Assembly (NCBI GenBank): GCA_023414975.1
Contig: JAEZMI010000388.1
Location: 1-6,443, forward strand
Reading direction: 5' to 3'
Source: Pseudomonadota bacterium
Lineage (GTDB): Bacteria; Pseudomonadota; Alphaproteobacteria; Rhizobiales; Xanthobacteraceae
Length of the DNA stretch: 6,443 bases
In this document: positions 1 to 5,241 of the stretch, one piece after another
Position numbering within the stretch: the stretch's first letter is position 1
How the letters are laid out: every line of letters begins with the position of its first letter
The notes under the pieces: generated by a model
What the model was told of the DNA's origin: nothing
The model's database searches: none
Seen by the model: the letters and a program-made list of their open reading frames with translations, nothing else
Made by a program: the position numbers and the translations under genes

Positions 1-492
1 GCGCTGGGGCTGGCGCTGCGGCTCGCCCCCGACCGGCCGGGCTTTGCCGCGCTCGACGCGGGCCAGCGCGCCTATCTCGCCGACCGCTATCTGCACCCGC
101 GCCCGCGCCTCGCGCTGGCCGGCGCGCTGCGCGAACACGCCCGCGCGGCCATGGACGTGTCGGACGGGCTGATCGGCGACCTCACGAAGATGCTGGCGGC
201 GTCCGGCATCGCCGGGGAGATCGACGCGGGCCGCGTGCCGCTGAGCCCGGCGGCGCGGGCGGCCATCAAGGCCGAGCCGGCGCTGCTGGAGACGGCGCTG
301 ACCGGCGGCGACGATTACGAGATCCTCGCCACCATGGGCGCGCAGGATGTGGACGCCTTCGAGGCCGCCGCCATCGCCGCCGGCATCGGCGCCACGGTGA
401 TCGGCCGCACGCTGGCGGGCGAAGGGCTGGCGGTATGCGGCCCGGACGGGGTGAAGCTCACCTTCGGGAAGACCAGCTTCAGCCATTTCTGA
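1..492 (+). CDS. thiL: Thiamine-monophosphate kinase, C-terminal part (5' end outside window)
   Basis: ThiL phosphorylates thiamine monophosphate with ATP to give thiamine diphosphate, the last step of cofactor biosynthesis in the cytoplasm. The frame is open from base 1, giving 163 visible residues before TGA at 490-492; with the family usually near 320 residues, this is about the C-terminal half. Visible family marks are the HPRPR stretch (visible residues 32-36), AAMDVSDGL (49-57) and TGGDDYEIL (101-109), the latter two being conserved signatures of the ThiL/PurM-like ATP-binding fold. An ATG at 151 lies inside the DVSDG region and is not the real start, because the homologous sequence continues upstream of it. 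It is followed by a 102-nt gap before an unrelated transporter gene, so it is probably the last gene of its unit; in many bacteria thiL follows ribH/nusB, which cannot be checked here. Confidence 0.95.
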   Translation, partial: ALGLALRLAPDRPGFAALDAGQRAYLADRYLHPRPRLALAGALREHARAAMDVSDGLIGDLTKMLAASGIAGEIDAGRVPLSPAARAAIKAEPALLETALTGGDDYEILATMGAQDVDAFEAAAIAAGIGATVIGRTLAGEGLAVCGPDGVKLTFGKTSFSHF

Positions 493-581
493 GCGGGCTT
501 TTCGCCGGCACGCGGATTGCCTGCGCCGGCGCCGGGGCCTAGCCTCGGGACTCAAGGTGCCACCGCAACGGCGCCTCTCAT

Positions 582-587
582 GGGGAA
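582..587 (+). promoter_or_regulatory. Shine-Dalgarno-like element of the substrate-binding protein gene
   Basis: GGGGAA lies 7 nt before the ATG at 595. It supports that start over the in-frame ATG at 580, which would overlap the element. The match to the anti-SD is moderate. Confidence 0.45.
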
Positions 588-594
588 ACAGCAC

Positions 595-1359
595 ATGAAA
601 TTCGCCAGGATTCTCGCCGCCGCCGCCGCTCTCGCCCTCGGCGCCGGCGCGGCCCATGCCGAGATGAAGACGGTGCGCATCGGCACCGAGGGGGCTTACC
701 CGCCGTTCAACTCGGTCGATTCCACCGGCAAGCTGGTCGGCTTCGACATCGACATCGCCAATGCGCTGTGCGCCAAGATGAAGGTGGAATGCACCTTCGT
801 GGCGCAGGACTGGGACGGAATCATCCCGGCCCTGCTCGCCAAGAAGTACGACGCCATCGTCGCCTCCATGTCGATCACCGACGAGCGCAAGGAAAAGGTG
901 GCCTTCACCAACCCCTATTACCTGACGCCCGGCAACTTCATGGCGCCGAAGGACACCAAGATCACCGACATCACCCCGGCCGCGCTGAAGGGCAAAACGA
1001 TCGGTGCGCAGTCCTCGACCACGGGCGCGACCTATCTGGAAGACAAGTACAAGGATTCCGACATCAAGCTCTACCCGACCCAGGACGAGGCCAATGCCGA
1101 CCTCGCCGCCGGGCGGCTCGACGCCGTGCTCGCCGACAAGTTCGTGCTCTATGAATGGCTGGAGAAGACCGACGCCGGCAAGTGCTGCAAGTTCGTCGGG
1201 CCGGACCTCAAGGACGTGAACCCGCAGGGGACCGGCATCGCCGTGCGCAAGGAGGACAACGAGCTACGCGAGATGCTGAACAAGGCGATCGCCGAGATCG
1301 TTGCCGACGGCACCTACCAGAAGATCAACGCCAAGTATTTCCCGTTCCCGATCAACTGA
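595..1359 (+). CDS. Periplasmic polar amino-acid ABC transporter substrate-binding protein (HisJ/ArgT type)
   Basis: A 254-residue exported solute-binding protein of family 3, which captures an amino acid in the periplasm and delivers it to an ABC permease. A Sec signal peptide is clear: MKFAR, a hydrophobic Ala/Leu core, then a likely signal-peptidase I cleavage after AHA (residue 22). The mature part matches the lysine/arginine/ornithine/histidine-binding group: RIGTEGAYPPF (28-38), VGFDIDIA (48-55), SMSITDERK (91-99, with ligand-contact Ser and Arg98 positions), and Asp181 at the place of HisJ Asp161. Cys59 and Cys66 have the spacing of the HisJ disulfide. An additional adjacent Cys197-Cys198 pair is unusual. 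I chose ATG 595 over an in-frame TTG at 517 and ATG 580 because it starts directly at the signal peptide and has a GGGGAA element 7-8 nt upstream. No permease or ATPase gene is adjacent, so it is an orphan here. A basic amino acid is a plausible ligand, but this is inferred from family only. Confidence 0.94.
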   Translation: MKFARILAAAAALALGAGAAHAEMKTVRIGTEGAYPPFNSVDSTGKLVGFDIDIANALCAKMKVECTFVAQDWDGIIPALLAKKYDAIVASMSITDERKEKVAFTNPYYLTPGNFMAPKDTKITDITPAALKGKTIGAQSSTTGATYLEDKYKDSDIKLYPTQDEANADLAAGRLDAVLADKFVLYEWLEKTDAGKCCKFVGPDLKDVNPQGTGIAVRKEDNELREMLNKAIAEIVADGTYQKINAKYFPFPIN

Positions 1360-1375
1360 TCGCGGTATCATGCTC

Positions 1376-1408
1376 GTCCGGCGCGGCGCCATCGCCGCCG
1401 CGCCGGAC
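1376..1408 (+). terminator. Perfect 13-bp inverted repeat, probable transcription terminator
   Basis: The left arm at 1376-1388 (GTCCGGCGCGGCG) is the exact reverse complement of the right arm at 1396-1408, with a 7-nt loop CCATCGC at 1389-1395. It starts 16 nt after the stop codon of the amino-acid binding protein. A pyrimidine-rich stretch with some T's (CTTCCTCTTT, 1421-1430) comes 12 nt after the stem rather than directly at its foot, so it is not a textbook intrinsic terminator. It could equally be an mRNA 3'-end stabiliser that favours expression of the binding protein over the downstream gene, or a site recognised as DNA. Confidence 0.55.
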
Positions 1409-1454
1409 TGCCTCGCCGCCCTTCCTCTTTCCCTGCCGTGCGGACACCGTCCCG

Positions 1455-2693
1455 ATGAAGACCGATGTGATCGTGCTGGGCGCCGGCATTGTCGGCACCT
1501 CGATCGCCCATAACCTCGCCGAACGCGGGCGCGCGGTCGCGCTGGTGGACCGGCGCGGGCCGGGCGAGGAGACCTCCTACGGCAATGCCGGCCTCGTCGA
1601 GCGCGGCTCCATCTACCCGGTCGCCTTCCCGCGCAGTCTGCCGGCGCTGATCGAGGTGGCGCGCGGGCGCAATCCGGCCGCCAATTATCACTGGGACGCG
1701 CTGCCCGGCCTCATCCCGTGGATGTTCGCCTATTGGCGCGCTTCCGCGCCGGCCCGCATCCTCGATTATGCGCGCAGCATGTCCACGCTGCTGGCCTTCA
1801 GCCTGAGCGAGCACCAGCGCCTCGCCGCCATGGCCGGCGCGCAGCACTATTTCCGCGACGGCGGCTGGCTGAAACTGTACCGGACCGAGGCCGGCATCGC
1901 GCAGGAGCGCAAGGAGTTTCCGCTCGCCCACCAATACGGCCTCGCCGCGCGCGAGATCGGGCTCGATGAGGCGATAGCGCTGGAGCCGCATCTGCGCCCG
2001 GTGTTCCGCCATGCCGTGCTGTGGTCCGACCCGCATTCGGTGTCGAGCCCGGCGGGTGTGACGCAGGCCTATGCCGCCAGCCTCGCCATGCTGGGCGGGC
2101 AGGTGCTGCGGGGGGACGCCCGCACGCTGACGCGGCTGGGCACCGGCTGGTGGGTGATGACCGAGCAAGGGCCCGTCGAGGCACCCGAGGTGGTGGTGGC
2201 GCTCGGCCCCTGGGCCCGCGACATCCTCGATCCGTTCGGCGTGCGCGTGCCGCTGGCGGTCAAGCGCGGCTACCACATGCATTACCGGCCGGACGGCAAT
2301 GCCGGCCTGACGCGGCCGGTGCTGGACGAGGAGGGCGGGTATGTCATCACCCCGATGGTCGGCGGCATCCGCCTGACCACGGGGGTGGAGTTCGCCCGCC
2401 GGGACGCGCCGAAGACCCCCGTTCAACTGGAAAAGACCGAGCCCCTGGCGCGCGGCCTGTTCCCGCTCGGCGAGCGGGCGGAGGCGGAACCCTGGCTCGG
2501 CTGCCGTCCAGCCTTTCCGGACATGCTGCCGGCCATCGGACCGGTCGCCCGGCAGAAGGGCCTCTGGCTGGCCATCGGCCACCAGCATCTCGGATTCACG
2601 CTCGGACCGATCACCGGGCGGCTTATCGCGGAGATGATGGGCGGGGAGCCGACCTGTGTCGATCCCGCCCCGTTCTCGCCCGGAAGGTTCTGA
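1455..2693 (+). CDS. FAD-dependent oxidoreductase, DadA-like (D-amino acid dehydrogenase/DAO family)
   Basis: A 412-residue flavoprotein of the DAO superfamily, whose members oxidise amine groups of amino acids or related compounds to imino acids, passing electrons to the quinone pool or oxygen. The N-terminal Rossmann motif is VIVLGAGIVG (5-14, GxGxxG) with Asp32 at the end of the second beta strand to hold the FAD ribose. ETSYGNAGLVE (39-49) resembles the ETSxANAG region of DadA, VVVALGPWA is the second FAD-contact strand, and GHQHLGFTLGP near residues 375-385 corresponds to the conserved C-terminal FAD loop. Length is close to DadA (about 430). The ATG at 1455 is chosen because the Rossmann fold begins there; the frame is open far upstream, but that part is the shadow of the binding-protein gene. 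No good Shine-Dalgarno is seen. The substrate is unknown: D-amino acids, hydroxyproline-like imino acids or sarcosine-like N-methyl compounds are all possible. It converges on the minus-strand GFA gene, leaving 25 nt between stop codons. Confidence 0.92.
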   Translation: MKTDVIVLGAGIVGTSIAHNLAERGRAVALVDRRGPGEETSYGNAGLVERGSIYPVAFPRSLPALIEVARGRNPAANYHWDALPGLIPWMFAYWRASAPARILDYARSMSTLLAFSLSEHQRLAAMAGAQHYFRDGGWLKLYRTEAGIAQERKEFPLAHQYGLAAREIGLDEAIALEPHLRPVFRHAVLWSDPHSVSSPAGVTQAYAASLAMLGGQVLRGDARTLTRLGTGWWVMTEQGPVEAPEVVVALGPWARDILDPFGVRVPLAVKRGYHMHYRPDGNAGLTRPVLDEEGGYVITPMVGGIRLTTGVEFARRDAPKTPVQLEKTEPLARGLFPLGERAEAEPWLGCRPAFPDMLPAIGPVARQKGLWLAIGHQHLGFTLGPITGRLIAEMMGGEPTCVDPAPFSPGRF

Positions 2694-2718
2694 GCCGCAC
2701 GTCCGGCGCCTTCAGCGC

Positions 2719-3108
2719 TCAGGGCGTGATCTCGACGCACCACCACCGCGGGCGCCCGCTCCGGAAGGAGTGGCTCAGCGGCTTCAGTGCCGCTATGCCC
2801 GGCCGGTCGAAAGCGCCGAGAACGAGCGCCACCACCGGCGCGTCGTCGATCGCGCCGAGCGTGCTGCCGCAGCGCGCGCAGAAGGCCCGGCTGGAGCCGG
2901 GAGAGGAGCGGTAGGTCGCCGGCGCGCCGCCCGGCCCGGTCCAGCGCACGACTCCTGCCGGAAACTCCACCCAGCAGACGGTGAGGGCCCCCGAATGGCG
3001 CCGGCACATCGAGCAGGAGCAGCTATGCGGCCGCGCGGCGGGTCCGGTCACCTCGAACCGGATGTCGCCGCACAGGCATCCGCCGCTGAATGTCGCTGCG
3101 CGTGCCAT
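2719..3108 (-). CDS. GFA/CENP-V-type zinc-binding domain protein
   Basis: A 129-residue protein of the GFA family, named after the glutathione-dependent formaldehyde-activating protein Gfa. The zinc ligands are all visible: GGCLCG (residues 9-14), CSCSMC (30-35) and FCARCGS (76-82), which match the family's structural and labile zinc sites. The protein is shorter than the Paracoccus Gfa enzyme and is best described as a single-domain member; most such proteins have no proven activity, so formaldehyde chemistry should not be assumed. The ATG at 3108 precedes the conserved first Cys motif by the usual few residues, and no clear Shine-Dalgarno is seen. It begins 22 nt after the bamE stop on the same strand, so it may be read from the bamE transcript, although a functional link to outer-membrane assembly is not evident. 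Its stop faces the stop of the FAD oxidoreductase across 25 nt. Confidence 0.9.
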   Translation of the reverse strand: MARAATFSGGCLCGDIRFEVTGPAARPHSCSCSMCRRHSGALTVCWVEFPAGVVRWTGPGGAPATYRSSPGSSRAFCARCGSTLGAIDDAPVVALVLGAFDRPGIAALKPLSHSFRSGRPRWWCVEITP

Positions 3109-3130
3109 GGTCGTGCCGGGCCCCGGCGCC

Positions 3131-3700
3131 TTACAGCGTCGGTCCGAAATTGGTGGCGTTGAAGATCTGGCCGAGCACCGACATCTCGCTGCCGCCGGTG
3201 GGCGTCGAGCGGCTGACGAAGTCGAACACCTTGCCGTCCTTCAGGCCGTAATCGGCGATGCGGGTGACGCGCTTGTCCTTCGGGTCGAAATAGACCGCGA
3301 GGACCCGCTGGTCGACGATCTCCGGCCGCAGGAACATGACCTTCTTGGCCTTTTGCGAGATGTAGTAGAACACCTCGCCATCCACGGTCGCGACGGTCGA
3401 GGGCGTGCCGAGCACGAGCAGCACCTGCTCCTGGCTGGAGCCGATCGGCACCTGTTCGAGCGCGCCGGGATTGGGCACATAACCGCGCTGCTGCTCGCTG
3501 ACGAAGGTCGAGGGCGTGCGGGCGAGACCCGCCGAGGAGGCGGGCATCGACCAGTCGCCGTTCGCGCATCCCGCAAGGCCGAAAGCCGCGAGGCCGGCGA
3601 GCACGAGTTGGGCGGGCAAACGGCGGGCGGGCACAGGACTCCGGCGCCGGTCACGCCGGCGGGTCGTGTCGGCCGGGGATGAAACGTGCGTCACTGCCAT
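3131..3700 (-). CDS. bamE: Outer membrane protein assembly factor BamE (SmpA/OmlA lipoprotein)
   Basis: A 189-residue lipoprotein of the BamE family, a small component of the BAM complex that folds and inserts beta-barrel proteins into the outer membrane. A lipobox LAGC places the lipidated cysteine at residue 45, after a hydrophobic stretch LVLAGLAAFG (32-41). The BamE-like domain runs from about residue 72 (RGYVPNPGAL, then GSSQEQVLLVLGTPS, then FYYIS) to about 170, and the C-terminus with VLGQIFNATNFGP is of the alphaproteobacterial kind. The ATG at 3700 is chosen because GGAG at 3712-3709 sits 8 nt before it; a longer in-frame GTG at 3721 lacks such support. This start gives an unusually long, Arg-rich n-region (TTRRRDRRR at 12-20) before the hydrophobic segment. 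An internal GTG at 3634, with GGAG close upstream, would give a 167-residue protein with a conventional lipoprotein signal peptide. The gene diverges from the CBP3-DUF177-plsX-fabH unit. Confidence 0.93.
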   Translation of the reverse strand: MAVTHVSSPADTTRRRDRRRSPVPARRLPAQLVLAGLAAFGLAGCANGDWSMPASSAGLARTPSTFVSEQQRGYVPNPGALEQVPIGSSQEQVLLVLGTPSTVATVDGEVFYYISQKAKKVMFLRPEIVDQRVLAVYFDPKDKRVTRIADYGLKDGKVFDFVSRSTPTGGSEMSVLGQIFNATNFGPTL

Positions 3701-3708
3701 CAACTCAA

Positions 3709-3712
3709 CTCC
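3709..3712 (-). promoter_or_regulatory. Shine-Dalgarno of bamE
   Basis: GGAG on the minus strand is placed 8 nt before the ATG at 3700. It decides the start in favour of 3700 over the in-frame GTG at 3721. Confidence 0.6.
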
Positions 3713-3901
3713 ATCAGCCACAGGCTGCCGATCCGTTGAAGCGCGATGCCGCCAGAAGGAACCTGATCGGCACGGCGCTCCCCAACAAGGTCAGGGAACG
3801 CGACATCCGACGCGGTTGCGCTGCAAGCCGGCCGGGGCGCGCTCCAGCGCACAAAGCACAGGCGGGCGCGGGGACGCAACCATTCGTGAGCCAGACATCC
3901 G

Positions 3902-3947
3902 GCTACCCCGCGGGGGTTGCCAGCGCCATCCCTGCGCGCTACCCCGC
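3902..3947. repeat. 10-bp direct repeat GCTACCCCGC, two copies 36 bp apart
   Basis: GCTACCCCGC occurs exactly at 3902-3911 and 3938-3947, 58-103 bp before the chaperone start codon. A start-to-start spacing of 36 bp is roughly three to three and a half helical turns. The first copy overlaps the palindrome CCCCGCGGGG. It could be a regulator site pair, but in such GC-rich DNA a chance repeat is quite possible. Confidence 0.35.
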
Positions 3948-4004
3948 AGAACGACCAGCCACGGCGCGCTGCCCGGAAGGGGCGCCGACGAGACGGAGCC
4001 GGCC

Positions 4005-4592
4005 ATGATTCTGCGCTTCTTCCGCCGGGACGGCGGACGCGAGACCATTCAGCGGCTCTATGGCGCGATCGTGGCGCAATCGCGCGATCCCGTCTTCTAT
4101 ACCGATTATGGCGTCCCCGACAGCATTGCCGGCCGTTTCGAGATGATCCTGCTGCACGCCTTCCTGCTTTTTCACCGGCTCAAGGAGGAGAGCGAGGAGC
4201 GCCGCGAACTCGGCCAGCGGGTCTTCGACGCCTTCTGCATCGACATGGACGCGAACCTGCGTGAAATGGGCGTCGGCGACCTTACCGTGCCCAAGAAGAT
4301 GAAAAAGGTCGCCGAGGCGTTTTATGGCCGTGTTGCCGCCTATGATGGCGCGCTGGCCAGTGCCGGGCAGACGTCCGCGCGGGAGGCGCCGGAGGACCCG
4401 CTGCAGGACGCGCTGCTGCGCAATGTTTATGAATCGGACCCGGCCTTCGCGCCGCAGGCCGCCCGCCTCGCCGCTTTCGTCCGCCGCGCCGCGACGGCGC
4501 TGGCCGCCGTGCCTTTCGAGACCTTCGCCGGCGGCGCCTTCCCGCTGCCGCCCGCCATGGATCCGCATATCAGGGAGCTTGCGACCCCATGA
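4005..4592 (+). CDS. Ubiquinol-cytochrome c chaperone (CBP3/UQCC1 family)
   Basis: A 195-residue member of the ubiquinol-cytochrome c chaperone family. The mitochondrial relatives Cbp3/UQCC1 bind newly made cytochrome b and are needed to assemble the cytochrome bc1 complex; a comparable role at the cytoplasmic face of the bacterial membrane is inferred. Visible marks are the start ILRFFRR, DPVFYTDYGVPDS (28-40), the helix GRFEMILLHAFLLFHRL (43-59), FDAFCIDMDANLREMGVGDL (74-93) and VPKKMKKVAEAFYGR (from 95), which carry the family's conserved core in order. No signal peptide or membrane segment is seen. The ATG at 4005 has GGAG at 3995-3998, 6 nt upstream; the frame extends further upstream but only through low-complexity sequence. 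Its stop overlaps the next start as ATGA (4589-4592), so translation is probably coupled to DUF177. The C-terminal third (after about residue 115) is less conserved and Ala/Pro-rich. Confidence 0.93.
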   Translation: MILRFFRRDGGRETIQRLYGAIVAQSRDPVFYTDYGVPDSIAGRFEMILLHAFLLFHRLKEESEERRELGQRVFDAFCIDMDANLREMGVGDLTVPKKMKKVAEAFYGRVAAYDGALASAGQTSAREAPEDPLQDALLRNVYESDPAFAPQAARLAAFVRRAATALAAVPFETFAGGAFPLPPAMDPHIRELATP

Positions 4593-5119
4593 CCGACAAG
4601 AACCCGCTCAGCCACCCCGTCCTCGTGGCGAGTCTTCCCGATCTCGGCACGACCGTGAAGTTCGCCCCGGATGCGGACGCCCGCGCCGCGCTGGCGGCCG
4701 ATTTCGGCATACCCGGCATCCCGAAGCTCACCGCCGAGGTGACGCTGGTGCCGCGCAGCCAGGGGCGGGTGCACGTCACCGGCCATGTCGACGCGGTGGT
4801 CACGCAGACCTGCGTGGTGACGCTCGAGGATTTCGATGCGCCGGTCTCCGAGGACATCGCGCTCGACTTTGCCCCGCCGGACCAGCTGCCGGAGGTGCGC
4901 CCCGGCGCGGAGATCGACGTGACCGAGCTCGATCTGCCCGATCCGCTGATCGACGGCACGGTGGATGCCGGCGCCGTGGTCGCCGAATTCCTGGCGCTGG
5001 GCCTCGATCCCTATCCGCGCAAGCCCGGCGCCGCTTTTGCCGGCGTTCAGGAGATGAGCGATGAGGAGACCTCGCCCTTCGCCGGCCTCGCCAAGCTGCG
5101 CGGCGGCGACGAGAAATAG
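4589..5119 (+). CDS. DUF177 (YceD-like) protein
   Basis: A 176-residue protein of the DUF177 family, which includes E. coli YceD. In gammaproteobacteria yceD sits in front of rpmF and plsX, and plant and bacterial members have been linked to 23S rRNA accumulation; the molecular action is not settled. Recognisable parts are the central strand region with VTQTCVVTLEDF (71-82; Cys75 is the typical single conserved cysteine), the acidic segment around EIDVTELDLPDPLIDG, the motif LGLDPYPRKPG (137-147), and the C-terminal SPFAGLAKLR (162-171). In many bacteria the family is followed by rpmF; here rpmF is absent and plsX comes directly after a 122-nt gap. The start ATG overlaps the chaperone stop as ATGA, with AGGGAG at 4572-4577, 11 nt upstream. 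No signal peptide or membrane segment is present, so it is cytoplasmic. Confidence 0.93.
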   Translation: MTDKNPLSHPVLVASLPDLGTTVKFAPDADARAALAADFGIPGIPKLTAEVTLVPRSQGRVHVTGHVDAVVTQTCVVTLEDFDAPVSEDIALDFAPPDQLPEVRPGAEIDVTELDLPDPLIDGTVDAGAVVAEFLALGLDPYPRKPGAAFAGVQEMSDEETSPFAGLAKLRGGDEK

Positions 5120-5132
5120 CCGTCATTTTGGG

Positions 5133-5237
5133 ATGGGACTGCACGACGCGCTTGTCATGGCCACGCTTCTGGGGCATCCCGTGGGCGCCCTCGCGGCTGC
5201 CCAGCGGGCCGCTTCCCCGACCAGAGAGACCGCATAA
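5133..5237 (+). other. Possible 34-codon upstream ORF before plsX
   Basis: An ATG at 5133, 13 nt after the DUF177 stop, opens a 34-codon frame ending TAA at 5235-5237, four bases before the plsX ATG. The sequence is MGLHDALVMATLLGHPVG followed by an Ala-rich tail. No Shine-Dalgarno precedes it, and the third-position G/C bias looks weaker than in the flanking genes, so chance is likely. If translated, it could bring ribosomes to the poorly marked plsX start. The surrounding 122-nt gap shows no clear promoter. Confidence 0.2.
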
Positions 5238-5241
5238 TTAG

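Larger units (their letters stand above)
3701..4004. other. Divergent intergenic region between bamE and the CBP3-type chaperone gene
   Basis: This 304-bp stretch separates two divergently transcribed genes and should hold the promoters of both. No box pair close to the sigma-70 consensus stands out on either strand. It contains a 10-bp direct repeat (3902-3911 and 3938-3947), a perfect palindrome CCCCGCGGGG (3906-3915) inside the first copy, a 7-bp inverted pair TGCGCTG/CAGCGCA (3817-3823 and 3845-3851, 21-nt loop), and ACATCCG twice (3803-3809 and 3895-3901). Plus-strand open frames through it have low-complexity Arg/Pro/Ala composition and look like GC-rich chance frames rather than genes. 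No RNA gene is recognised. Confidence 0.6.

Noticed and set aside
523..532. Palindrome GCGCCGGCGC after thiL as a terminator
   Set aside because: A 10-bp palindrome without loop or T-run is expected often in GC-rich DNA and cannot be supported as a terminator.
517..545. Possible promoter TTGCCT-N17-TAGCCT upstream of the binding-protein gene
   Set aside because: The spacing is ideal but only 4/6 and 3/6 positions match the sigma-70 consensus, which is expected by chance in a gap of this size.
1368..2588. Minus-strand open frame of 406 codons opposite the FAD oxidoreductase gene
   Set aside because: It lies wholly antisense to a gene with clear family motifs, its product is Arg/Gly/His-rich with no recognisable domain, and long antisense frames are common in GC-rich coding DNA.
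1455..2693. Reading the FAD oxidoreductase as ThiO (glycine oxidase of thiamine synthesis) because thiL is nearby
   Set aside because: The motifs resemble DadA-type proteins more, no other thiamine gene lies between, and a transporter gene plus a probable terminator separate it from thiL.
2021..2914. Plus-strand 297-codon frame overlapping the oxidoreductase and running into the GFA region
   Set aside because: It is an out-of-frame shadow of the oxidoreductase gene, with Arg/Gly/Pro-rich sequence and no domain.
3917..3945. Possible promoter TTGCCA-N17-TACCCC upstream of the chaperone gene
   Set aside because: The -35 match is fair (5/6), but the -10 matches in only two positions, so it is not supportable.
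3679..4008. Plus-strand 109-codon frame across the bamE/chaperone intergenic region, whose stop overlaps the chaperone ATG
   Set aside because: The ATGA overlap is tempting, but the product is Arg/Pro/Ala low complexity, begins inside the antisense of bamE, and shows no motif; the chaperone has its own good Shine-Dalgarno.
5152..5180. TTGTCA as a possible -35 box for a separate plsX promoter
   Set aside because: No acceptable -10 hexamer is found at 16-18 nt spacing (the sequence there is CATCCC).
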